Below, piece by piece: positions 7,035 to 14,596 of a DNA stretch of 37,234 bases (position 1 is the stretch's first letter; each line of letters begins with the position of its first letter). Under the pieces are notes generated by a model. That model was not told where the DNA came from and made no database searches. It saw only the letters and a program-made list of their open reading frames with translations. The DNA is from Candidatus Latescibacterota bacterium (GTDB taxonomy: Bacteria > Latescibacterota > UBA2968 > UBA8231), in NCBI GenBank assembly GCA_022827835.1, contig JAJEIO010000038.1, positions 1 to 37,234 on the forward strand, given 5' to 3'. The translations under genes and the position numbers were made by a program.

Positions 7035-7179
7035 GAAGCTGTCTGAAAACTAGGGTTTCGGTCTCTTACTCGGCTCAAAGTATCTAGGCCCGAGGGCGTC
7101 TCGCCCTATGAAAAACGCTTGACGCCAAGGCCGGTCGACAGCCCGAAAAGCAGCCCGAGGGGAGTTTTCAGACGGCTTC
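7035..7179. mobile_element. 145-bp MITE-like element with 17-bp terminal inverted repeats
   Basis: The ends are GAAGCTGTCTGAAAACT (7035-7051) and its complement AGTTTTCAGACGGCTTC (7163-7179), differing at one position. Both ends are flanked by TAA (7032-7034 and 7180-7182), a possible 3-bp target duplication. The interior has a GGGCG-TCT-CGCCC hairpin and no coding capacity. This fits a non-autonomous element mobilised by an IS5-group transposase (some IS5 subgroups make TNA duplications). No transposase is present in the window, so the family is a guess. Confidence 0.7.
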
Positions 7180-7234
7180 TAAGAATGATAAAAAATGATA
7201 CCTTAAATCAAGCACCTCAATAGGAGAGAACAAA

Positions 7235-8002
7235 ATGCTCTTGAAGGATCAAGTGGAGCTACTACGTCAGAATCTTGCACAACTTCACACTCAAGAATTT
7301 GCATTGCCCCTAATGGGAGGAACAGAAGCCACAAGGCGAACCTACCAATTCAAGTCTCTCGTTCATCCGGCCCGCGATATTGCCACGGCAATCATTAAAG
7401 CTGACCCCGGTGGCAACAAGTTGCCCAAGCATCTACGCGGTTGGGATTTAGAAGTAGCTGGCAATTACAAAACATCCTATAAAATACGCTTGGACAAACT
7501 ACTATCGAGAATCATTCATGTGTACTATTTATTCATCCAAGGAGGCGAGATAGACATATCCAACGACCGAGGGGAGAGGGCCATTCTTCCTTATCACATG
7601 CTCATCAAGGCAATGCAACGCCTTGAGCTATCCTCTAAAGACATCTATTTGGTCGTTTGCTGTTTAGCAGAAAAAGAAATCAAAGACAAGAAAGAGGATT
7701 GGTTATCGGCAGGGGAAAGAGTCGGAGAAGGCAATCTACGACACTACTGTCTCGCAACAATTAAAAGGTGGCCAGCCCTCAAAGAAAACATCTGGAAAAC
7801 ATTTTTTGCCAATCAGACGATTCAGAAAGCGGACCCCCAAGTCGCAAACGACCTACCTTTCGTCAATGGCACAAAACGTCCAGAGGCAACCTTGATGTGG
7901 CACATAGGATGGCAAAGAGACAACATCTATGCAGAATCGTGGGTTGACGTATTACACCTAATAAGCCTAATCCGAAACCATTTACACAACGAGCCAAGCT
8001 AA
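7235..8002 (+). CDS. Hypothetical protein in the R-M island
   Basis: I do not recognise this 255-residue protein. It is soluble, mixed alpha/beta, lysine-rich, and has no signal peptide. Notable segments are the hydrophobic helix L-S-R-I-I-H-V-Y-Y-L-F-I, the cysteine pair V-V-C-C-L-A-E-K and a C-terminal helix L-H-L-I-S-L-I-R-N-H-L-H-N. AGGAGA lies about 8 bp upstream of the ATG. It is AT-rich like the R-M genes and unlike the backbone. It is followed after 31 bp by a 63-residue gene on the same strand, so the two are probably co-transcribed. Its place between the MITE and the NotI-type R-M pair, inside the flanking duplication, suggests cargo of the same island. A defence or R-M-accessory role is only a guess from position. 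Confidence 0.7.
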   Translation: MLLKDQVELLRQNLAQLHTQEFALPLMGGTEATRRTYQFKSLVHPARDIATAIIKADPGGNKLPKHLRGWDLEVAGNYKTSYKIRLDKLLSRIIHVYYLFIQGGEIDISNDRGERAILPYHMLIKAMQRLELSSKDIYLVVCCLAEKEIKDKKEDWLSAGERVGEGNLRHYCLATIKRWPALKENIWKTFFANQTIQKADPQVANDLPFVNGTKRPEATLMWHIGWQRDNIYAESWVDVLHLISLIRNHLHNEPS

Positions 8003-8033
8003 ATCTCCCACAATTTCCGAAAGGAAAAATGAA

Positions 8034-8225
8034 ATGCCTAAATTTACAATCGAATACAGTTACAAGATAAACGGAAGAAGAATCCGCCCTGTAACAGCAA
8101 CTTTTTACGAATACAATCCCCGACTAACCCATCTAATTCCGGGGAAAAAGTACAAAATAAGAGACATGAGATTTCCAGATCGCGGAGAAGCCATACTCCG
8201 AGGGGAATCCATACATAGACTATGA
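8034..8225 (+). CDS. Small hypothetical protein, 63 residues
   Basis: This short basic protein looks beta-rich, with I-E-Y-S-Y-K-I-N-G-R-R-I-R-P-V-T-A-T-F-Y near the start and P-G-K-K-Y-K-I-R-D-M-R-F-P later. No family is recognised. The start is supported by GAAAGGAAAAA a few bases upstream and by the upstream gene ending 31 bp earlier. It converges with the NotI-family endonuclease gene, 54 bp away. The codon composition matches the island. Confidence 0.6.
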   Translation: MPKFTIEYSYKINGRRIRPVTATFYEYNPRLTHLIPGKKYKIRDMRFPDRGEAILRGESIHRL

Positions 8226-8279
8226 TGAATTACCCTTCTGAGTCCATAATATCAACTCCGTGCAGCGAGTGCGAGGCGG

Positions 8280-9386
8280 CTACGACACATTAAGGCTACC
8301 ACACGGGGACTTGCGGAAAAGCGATCTCCATAAGTAATCTTTCGGAGGTGGTACGCCGATTGTGATGATGTCCATAAATCCATCACTTTTATCGGATCCT
8401 TTGGCTGAAGATACAGGTCCCGCATATAGCTGGGATTCACATAGAGGGACGATCCCGGAGTCCTCTTCAGGCTCGGGATTGTTTCCATATCCAAAGGACA
8501 ATATGTTCACCTCATCTGAAGTGCTACTGATGAATCGTTGGAGGTCCAGTCCGGTCGAAGAAGAAATATAGTCCGCTAAAGCATCCTGTACAATCCAAAT
8601 GGTTTTTCCACCCCAAGCCAAACTAACCTGTGATTTTACAATAAGTTGACTGACCATTCGCGCCCATACTTGTCTATAGTTAATACTGGGGCCTTCGTGG
8701 TCGTCTCCTTTCAAGATAGCATCTTCAAAAGCCATTCCTATTTGCGTTCTCTTGTTTTTGTTTCCCCCAGAGGTAGATGAGGTCATCACCTCGACTATTA
8801 CTATTGGGTCAGCGGGAAAATCGACCACCCAGTGCTCTCCAGCATACCTTTCTAGCGTGAATTTGTTTTGGGTCGCAATTTTCTCACATTCTCGCTCGCT
8901 CTTTTTAACTAGTTCTGATATTTCGCTAAGTGATTTTCTGCACTTTCCTGCCAAAACGTAGTCGAAGGTATAGTCAAATGTTTTCTCTTTTTCTTTTTTA
9001 TTTATTGAGAATTTTATTTTTACCTCAGACCATGCCCGATATTCGATTGCTCTATCCACTCCGCTATATTGGATCAGGTCCTCTCGAACTCTTGCTTGAA
9101 GATGAGAACAGTTGGAATCCCGCAGGGCGAATAAGCGCCTAGGGCAAACAATCCAAGGCTTCCCACGCACCAAGAGTGAACAGACCCCAACCTGAATAGT
9201 ATCTTTTTTAGGGAACTGTTGAGCTAATTGTGGATAGTTCCGCAAATTCAAAGCGGAGAGATGCCTATTGCCTCCACCATCACATTCATTTTCCATGAAT
9301 GGACACCAAGCCCTCGTGCGACAATCAATTGCGTCAGAATGGCTTGAGGTTAGTGGATAGCCAAATATTTCAAAAATTTTACTCAT
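8280..9386 (-). CDS. NotI-family type II restriction endonuclease
   Basis: This 368-residue protein has the NotI-family N-terminus: E-I-F-G-Y-P at 6-11, then cysteines at 28, 35, 69 and 81 (W-C-P-F, N-E-C-D, V-C-S-L, V-C-P-R-R-L-F). NotI is known to carry an iron bound by four cysteines in this region, so I infer the same here. The nuclease core appears to use an aspartate in F-D-Y-V-L (about 142) and the glutamate of I-V-I-V-E-V-M-T (about 199). The position two residues after that glutamate is Met, where PD-(D/E)XK enzymes usually have Lys (I recall Gln in NotI). Its ATG overlaps the end of the m5C methylase gene by 8 bp, so the pair is translationally coupled, methylase first. The recognition site is unknown but may be GC-rich as for NotI. 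Confidence 0.8.
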   Translation of the reverse strand: MSKIFEIFGYPLTSSHSDAIDCRTRAWCPFMENECDGGGNRHLSALNLRNYPQLAQQFPKKDTIQVGVCSLLVRGKPWIVCPRRLFALRDSNCSHLQARVREDLIQYSGVDRAIEYRAWSEVKIKFSINKKEKEKTFDYTFDYVLAGKCRKSLSEISELVKKSERECEKIATQNKFTLERYAGEHWVVDFPADPIVIVEVMTSSTSGGNKNKRTQIGMAFEDAILKGDDHEGPSINYRQVWARMVSQLIVKSQVSLAWGGKTIWIVQDALADYISSSTGLDLQRFISSTSDEVNILSFGYGNNPEPEEDSGIVPLCESQLYAGPVSSAKGSDKSDGFMDIITIGVPPPKDYLWRSLFRKSPCGSLNVS

Positions 9387-10494
9387 TTAGGCACTCGAAA
9401 ATTTTACTCGCTAGAGCTTCTGCGAGAGGAGGTGGAACTGAATTTGCAACTTGCCTATGCTGGTCTAAGTTTTTCACGGTGCCCGTTCTACTGCGTATAG
9501 GTCCTTTTAGAATATACGAATCGGGATAGCCGTGAATTCTCATATATTCCCGTGGAGTGAGATATCTATCTTCGATGGGATGATAGAAAATCTCTCCGCA
9601 CCTCAATGTATTAGCGGGCCTATCCCTGTGAAGCCTTAAATACTTTGTGGTGTCTTTTGATTTAAGACCTCTGAGTAGTTTTTTATCTAAATGAGTCTGA
9701 GCAGCTAGATATGACCCCTCGGGAACCTGTGCGATGCGTTCCCTATCTCTAGCTGGTGTTACATCGACGTGGCTGTCCTCGCGATCATAGAAAGTAGTTC
9801 CTTTGATTTTCGGTGAAGGTATTCCTAGATTTTCAATTACGGAACCGATGCCAAGATGAGGTTTATACGAAAATAGCCCATTACATTCTGCTAGCGGGGC
9901 ATATATTCGTTCTGGAAAGGAAAAGCCGTTTTTCCCCGGTGTGGCGATTACGAATAATCGCTCTCGCAGTTGAGGTACGCCGTAATCTGCTGCTAAAACA
10001 ACTCTCCATTTGGAAGAATAACCAGCATTTTCTAAGGCTATTAAAAATTTTTCAAAAATTTCGCCTCTTCGCTGCTCGGATCCTTTTGATGAGAGAAGCC
10101 CTTTTACTTGCTCAACTAAAATCACCTTTGGTTCTAGCTCTTCGGAAAACCGAACAATCTCGAATAGTAACATGCCTCTCTCGTCTTTTAAGCCAAGTTG
10201 CTTTCCTGCTAAGGAGAAAGATTGACAAGGGGGGCCTCCAAAAAGAAGATCGAGTTCGCCTTTTTCTAGGTTTAAGTCTTTGCGAAGTTCGGCTGGGTCA
10301 ATCTCTCTAATATCTGACTCAATAATTTTGGTATCTCTTTTTTCGCGTTCTCTTGCCGCACGTAGGGTGTTGCAGCAGTGTTCATCTATTTCTATTTGTG
10401 CTAGAATACCGAATCCCGCATCCTGTACGCCTATATCCATTCCTCCGGCCCCAGAGAAAAGACTTAGCGCGTTATATCTTTGGGGACTATTCAT
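9379..10494 (-). CDS. DNA (cytosine-5-)-methyltransferase
   Basis: This 371-residue enzyme carries the ordered m5C motifs. Motif I is L-S-L-F-S-G-A-G-G-M-D at 10-20. Motif IV is G-G-P-P-C-Q-S-F at 86-93, with the nucleophile Cys90. Motif VI is L-V-E-Q-V-K-G-L, where the usual E-N-V reads E-Q-V. Motif VIII is Q-L-R-E-R-L. A short target-recognition region follows, then R-P-A-N-T-L-R and the C-terminal motif X H-R-Q-V-A-N-S-V-P-P. It should methylate cytosine in the site cut by the NotI-family enzyme encoded next to it. GAGGAG precedes the ATG. The gene starts about 20 bp downstream of the deleted nucleosidase copy, at the right boundary of the island. The composition is AT-rich relative to the flanks. 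Confidence 0.93.
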   Translation of the reverse strand: MNSPQRYNALSLFSGAGGMDIGVQDAGFGILAQIEIDEHCCNTLRAAREREKRDTKIIESDIREIDPAELRKDLNLEKGELDLLFGGPPCQSFSLAGKQLGLKDERGMLLFEIVRFSEELEPKVILVEQVKGLLSSKGSEQRRGEIFEKFLIALENAGYSSKWRVVLAADYGVPQLRERLFVIATPGKNGFSFPERIYAPLAECNGLFSYKPHLGIGSVIENLGIPSPKIKGTTFYDREDSHVDVTPARDRERIAQVPEGSYLAAQTHLDKKLLRGLKSKDTTKYLRLHRDRPANTLRCGEIFYHPIEDRYLTPREYMRIHGYPDSYILKGPIRSRTGTVKNLDQHRQVANSVPPPLAEALASKIFECLNE

Positions 10495-10515
10495 CCTGAA
10501 TTCACTCCTCCATCC

Positions 10516-10827
10516 TCAATAGATTAAGGTGAAAACCATGGCCGCTAGCTGCCGTTGAAGATAACGTAACACTTCATCGCGCCTTTGCAAGGCCAGCAAG
10601 TCGTCGTTGACGGCAGGGGTTGCCGGTGCCAGCGTCTGCCAGCGCACGAGCAAGCCGCGCAACTGATGCTGTTGCGTGGCAGTGAATTGCCAGCGGGCGG
10701 TTGGATCGGCGAGACCGGTTGGCTCGGCGTGGAGCGCGTGAAACTGCTGGCTGAGTACGCGCAAATGGCGGTAGGAGGCCAATAGCGGGCGCGCCTCTGC
10801 CGCGAGGGCTACTACTAAGCACAACAT
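10516..10827 (-). pseudogene. Internally deleted nucleosidase (copy B)
   Basis: The first 17 residues (M-L-C-L-V-V-A-L-A-A-E-A-R-P-L-L-A) are identical to the intact nucleosidase. The frame then jumps to the region of residue 188 (H-L-R-V-L-S-Q-Q-F-H-A-L-H-A) and follows the helical tail to about residue 267, where it breaks into T-L-I-Y and a stop. About 170 residues, containing the whole active site, are missing. The deletion is in frame and the promoter is retained, so a 103-residue peptide could still be made. It cannot be a nucleosidase. It marks the right flank of the R-M island and adjoins dapF in divergent orientation. Confidence 0.85.
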
Positions 10828-10918
10828 GATGGCTAATATACCGGCTGGCCTCCCCTCGGCAACTTTGTTTGACCCTGCTTGAGCAGGGGTCTAAGTTCTG
10901 TAAGACAAACGAGAAAGG
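10828..10918. repeat. Direct repeat copy B: nucleosidase/dapF intergenic region
   Basis: This is the ungapped counterpart of 6903-6993, about 80 of 91 bases identical by eye. Here it keeps both divergent partners: the nucleosidase start at 10827 on one side and the dapF ribosome-binding site and start at 10926 on the other. This is therefore the likely original position of the intergenic region on the dapF side. Confidence 0.9.
10869..10897 (+). promoter_or_regulatory. Putative dapF promoter with embedded palindrome
   Basis: TTGACC (10869-10874), a 17-bp spacer and TAAGTT (10892-10897) form a weak sigma70-like promoter about 30 bp before the dapF start. The spacer holds CCCTGCT-TG-AGCAGGG (10873-10888), 7-bp perfect arms, a candidate operator. 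In the left repeat copy the palindrome is degraded to CCCTG/CAGGG arms. Assignment rests on sequence pattern only. Confidence 0.45.
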
Positions 10919-10925
10919 ACGCATA

Positions 10926-11795
10926 ATGGACAACGAATTTTTCAAGGGCCACGGCCTCGGCAATGACTACATTGCCGTTGATCCGGCTGGGCTCAGTTTT
11001 GAGCTGACGCCAGACAATATCCGCACGATTTGCGACCGCCATTGGGGCGTGGGCAGCGACGGCATTCTCGCGCTGGCACCGTCGCAAAAGGCCGACTTTG
11101 GCCTGAAAATCTACAACCCCGACGGCAGCGAGGCGGAAAAGTCAGGCAATGGTCTGCGGATATTCGCCCGCTACCTGCACGCCACCGGCCAAGTGCAAAA
11201 GCAGCAGTTCTCTGTGGAAACGGAGGGCGGTCTAGTGAGCGTTGATTTGCACATTGATCAGCATGGCGACGCCAGCACCGCCACGGTGCAGATGGGGCGA
11301 GCGACGTTTGCGCCACAAGCCTTGCCCTGCACGCTGGAAGCCGAAGAGCTAATCGCGCAGCCGATTGATGTCGGCGGGCAGACTTTGACCTTTACCGGCG
11401 TCAGCGTCGGCAATCCGCACTGCATCGTCTTCCGCGAACAGGGTGCTCGGTGGACCGAAGACGAGTTGTGCTCTTTGGGGCCGGAGTTGGAAAATCACCC
11501 GCTCTTCCCCCGGCGCACCAACGTACAGCTCGCCGTGCCCGTGGGGCCGCACGCGATCTATATCCTGATTTGGGAACGCGGTGCCGGTGAAACGCAGGCG
11601 TCGGGATCGTCGGCGTGTGCGGCTGCGAGTGCGGCGGTGCGGCTGGGCTTGGTCAAAAGTCCGGTTGCGGTTAGGGCCCCAGGTGGGACATTGCACATCG
11701 ACGTGAGCGCAAGCTACGACCTGACGATGAAGGGGCCGGTCTCCGAAGTGGCGCGCGGCGTGTTCAGCCCGTCGTTTGTGCGCGAATTGCGCTGA
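10926..11795 (+). CDS. dapF: Diaminopimelate epimerase-like protein with both catalytic Cys replaced by Ser
   Basis: This 289-residue protein has the two-domain DapF fold: G-H-G-L-G-N-D-Y at 8-15, G-S-D-G at 43-46, Y-N-P-D-G-S-E-A at 63-70, G-N-P-H at 162-165 and E-R-G-A-G-E-T at 217-223. DapF interconverts LL- and meso-diaminopimelate for lysine and peptidoglycan synthesis using two cysteines. Here the first lies in K-S-G-N-G (Ser73, usually C-G-N-G) and the second in A-S-G-S-S-A-C (Ser226, usually A-C-G-T-G-A-C), so both are serine. I believe similar Ser/Ser proteins exist under the dapF name in other phyla, but their activity is unclear to me. The start at 10926 is chosen for the GAAAGGA ribosome-binding site. 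It leads the long co-directional block. Confidence 0.85.
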   Translation: MDNEFFKGHGLGNDYIAVDPAGLSFELTPDNIRTICDRHWGVGSDGILALAPSQKADFGLKIYNPDGSEAEKSGNGLRIFARYLHATGQVQKQQFSVETEGGLVSVDLHIDQHGDASTATVQMGRATFAPQALPCTLEAEELIAQPIDVGGQTLTFTGVSVGNPHCIVFREQGARWTEDELCSLGPELENHPLFPRRTNVQLAVPVGPHAIYILIWERGAGETQASGSSACAAASAAVRLGLVKSPVAVRAPGGTLHIDVSASYDLTMKGPVSEVARGVFSPSFVRELR

Positions 11796-11821
11796 GCGGC
11801 GTGCGGGTAGCAGGGACTGCA

Positions 11822-14596
11822 ATGCGTTGTTTAGCTTGGGTCGCGCTCGGTTGGCTGCTGATGGCCTCGGCTGCTGACGGCCAGGGCTTTGGCCGCAACA
11901 AGGTGCAGTACGCGGAGTTTGCGTGGCGGAAAATGGAGACTGAGCACTTTGACGTGTACTTCTTCGCCGAAGAGGAGGAGTTGGCCGCGTACGCCGCGCA
12001 AATGGCCGAGCGCCAGTTCACCGACCTCGAAAAGAAGTTCGCCCACACAGTGCAGCGGCGGGTGCCGCTAGTGGTCTATTCCTCGCACATCTACTTTGAA
12101 CAGACGAATATCATCCCCAATATCCTGCCCGAGGGGGTAGCGGGTTTCACCGAATACCTCAAGGGGCGGGTCGCATTGCCGCTGAGCGGTTCCCTGCCCG
12201 AATTCGAGCGGGTGCTGCACCACGAGTTGGTCCACGTCTTCACGTTTGACCGGATTGCGCGGGTGCTGAAGCAGCACGGGATATTGGACTTCCGCCCGGC
12301 GCCGCTGTGGTTTTCCGAAGGGCTGGCCGAGTACTGGTCGAGCGAGCCTAATAGCTTTGGCGAAATGATAGTGCGCGATGCGCTCTTTGCGCGGCGGCTG
12401 GTGTCCATCGCCGAGATGTATCGCATCTACGGCACCTTTCAGATGTACAAGGAAGGAGAGTCGATCTGCCACTTTATGGCAGCGCGGCACGGAGCCGATG
12501 TGTTTGAGCAACTCTTTGCCAATTGGTGGCGCGGCGAGACCTTTGGCGAAATTTTTGCGATTACGACCGGCGAGAGCTTGGACAAGTTCGACCAAGCTTG
12601 GCAATACCATTTGCACAAGCGCCACCTGCCGGCGATTGCCGACCGCGATCCCCCATCCGAATTGGCCACTGCCCGCACGCAGCGCGGCTTTAATATCAAG
12701 CCCGAAATCGTTCCTGGAGACAGCAGCGCCTTCTACCACTTCCGCAACGATCAAGGCTATACGCAGATCGTCCGCGCGCGTCGCGACGGTAGTGAGCCCG
12801 AGGTCGTGGTGGAAGGCGAGCGTCTGCCGGTCTTTGAGTCCCTGCACCCGCTCTCGACGCGGCTGGCCGCCTCCCCGGACGGCAAGTGGCTGGCGTTTGC
12901 AGCCAAGAGCCGAGGCCGCGATCACCTGTACATCTGGGACGTGGAACAAAAGCGTGCGGTGGGGGATTTATCGTTTGCCGGAATCGTCGCGATTGCGTCG
13001 CCGTCGTTTGCGCCCGATGGGCAGCGGCTGGCCTTTGCCGGCAGCGACGAAGGGGGCTGGACCGATATTTATCTGGTCGATGTAACCGGCGATAGCCTCC
13101 GCGCTTTGCGCCGCGACATCTATCACGACCGCGAGCCCGATTGGTCGCCAGACGGTCGGCACATCGTCTTTAGTTCCGACCGTTGGCCCGGGGGACGGCG
13201 TGGCCGCTACAATTTGTTCCTGTACGATTTGGCGACCGAGCAGGTCTCGGCCCTCAGCCACGGTGAGCACAACGACGGCCAGCCGCGCTGGTCGCCGGAC
13301 GGCGAGCGCATCGTCTTTAGCTCCGACCGCGCGGGTGCGTACGATATCTATGCCTTGCAGTTAATGGGCGAGCGCACGGAGACCCGGCGCTTGACCCACG
13401 TGTTGACAGGTGCGTTTGATCCGGTGCTATTGGCCGATGACCAGCACCTGCTCTTTTCTGGCTATGAGAGCGGCGGCTTCCAAATCTACGAGCTGGCCGT
13501 GGATTGGGCCGACAGCGTGGAGGTCAGCTATCAGCGCGTGGAGGAGGCACCGGCCGAGCCGTGGTCGCTGGCGAGTCTGCACGGCCAGAGCGAGGTCACC
13601 AGCCGGCCCTATGAGCGCAAGATGAGCTTCGACATAGCCCAGGGTCAGATCTCGCAGGACCCGGAATTTGGCACCTCGGGCGGCATTCAAGTGGCGCTGA
13701 GCGATGTGCTGGGCAACGATCAGTACCACTTCGTGCTCTCGCACATTGCCGCCAGCCGATCCGGCTTTTTCGACGGCCTGAACGTGGCCTTGACGCGCTT
13801 CCACCTCGGGCAGCGGCTTAATGCGTATTGGGGCGTGTTTCGGCTCAACGACCGCTTTTCGAGCCGCTTTGGTCGGTTTGTGCGCGAAGAGCGCTTGGGT
13901 GCCCACATTGGGTTGAGCTATCCTTTTTCCCAGCACGACCGCATCGACACCCGGCTCTCGCTGCGCCACGCTGAAATCGACCGGCAATTTGAGGGGCGGA
14001 AGCTGTCGGGCTGGCTGGCCAACAACTACGTCAGCTATACCCACGACACTAGCCTGTGGATTCCGACCGGGCCGCTGGAGGGCCAGCGCTACAGCTTTGG
14101 ACTGGCGCAGACGATCGACTTTAAGACCTCGCGGCGGTTCAATATCACGCTCTTTGGCGACTACCGGCACTACTTCCGCCTCTCGCAGCGCAGCGCGTTG
14201 GCCGTGCGCCTGATGGGTCGGCGCTCCACCGGTGCGGTGCCCGAATTTTTCTCCTTGGGGGGCAGTTGGACGCTGCGGGGCTATCGCTGGCGCTCGCTGT
14301 GGGGCAGTAAAATGGTGCTGTACAACCAAGAGTTGCGCTTCCCCTTGGTCGATCGGTTCTTGCTCCGCTTTCCGTTTGGGGCCATGGAGTTTAGTGCCTT
14401 CCGCGGTGCGCTCTTTTTCGACGTGGGCAATGCGTGGAACTCCGACTTCGAGCAATGGCGCGCGGCGTTTGGCACGGGGGTGCGCTTGGCCTTGGGCGGG
14501 GTTTTTGTCTTTCGCGTGGATGCGGCGCGGCGCACGGACTTCAAGTCCATAGACAGCGACACGCGCTGGGATTTCTTCTTTGGTTGGGATTATTAA
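11822..14596 (+). CDS. Peptidase MA - TolB-like propeller - BamA-like barrel fusion protein
   Basis: This protein of about 924 residues starts with a signal peptide (C-L-A-W-V-A-L-G-W-L-L-M-A, cleavage near A-D-G). An M1/MA-clan metallopeptidase domain follows, with the zinc motif H-E-L-V-H at 134-138 and the downstream glutamate motif W-F-S-E-G-L-A-E-Y near 165-172. Residues of about 270-560 hold PD40/TolB-type propeller blades (several S-P-D-G-x-x-x-x-F-S-S-D-R repeats). From about 600 to the end there is an outer-membrane barrel of the BamA/surface-antigen type (F-S-L-G-G-S-W-T-L-R-G-Y-R near residue 815), ending F-F-F-G-W-D-Y. It is probably an outer-membrane protease or assembly factor with a periplasmic catalytic part. 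An upstream GTG at 11801 is an alternative start. The next gene begins immediately after the stop. Confidence 0.82.
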   Translation: MRCLAWVALGWLLMASAADGQGFGRNKVQYAEFAWRKMETEHFDVYFFAEEEELAAYAAQMAERQFTDLEKKFAHTVQRRVPLVVYSSHIYFEQTNIIPNILPEGVAGFTEYLKGRVALPLSGSLPEFERVLHHELVHVFTFDRIARVLKQHGILDFRPAPLWFSEGLAEYWSSEPNSFGEMIVRDALFARRLVSIAEMYRIYGTFQMYKEGESICHFMAARHGADVFEQLFANWWRGETFGEIFAITTGESLDKFDQAWQYHLHKRHLPAIADRDPPSELATARTQRGFNIKPEIVPGDSSAFYHFRNDQGYTQIVRARRDGSEPEVVVEGERLPVFESLHPLSTRLAASPDGKWLAFAAKSRGRDHLYIWDVEQKRAVGDLSFAGIVAIASPSFAPDGQRLAFAGSDEGGWTDIYLVDVTGDSLRALRRDIYHDREPDWSPDGRHIVFSSDRWPGGRRGRYNLFLYDLATEQVSALSHGEHNDGQPRWSPDGERIVFSSDRAGAYDIYALQLMGERTETRRLTHVLTGAFDPVLLADDQHLLFSGYESGGFQIYELAVDWADSVEVSYQRVEEAPAEPWSLASLHGQSEVTSRPYERKMSFDIAQGQISQDPEFGTSGGIQVALSDVLGNDQYHFVLSHIAASRSGFFDGLNVALTRFHLGQRLNAYWGVFRLNDRFSSRFGRFVREERLGAHIGLSYPFSQHDRIDTRLSLRHAEIDRQFEGRKLSGWLANNYVSYTHDTSLWIPTGPLEGQRYSFGLAQTIDFKTSRRFNITLFGDYRHYFRLSQRSALAVRLMGRRSTGAVPEFFSLGGSWTLRGYRWRSLWGSKMVLYNQELRFPLVDRFLLRFPFGAMEFSAFRGALFFDVGNAWNSDFEQWRAAFGTGVRLALGGVFVFRVDAARRTDFKSIDSDTRWDFFFGWDY

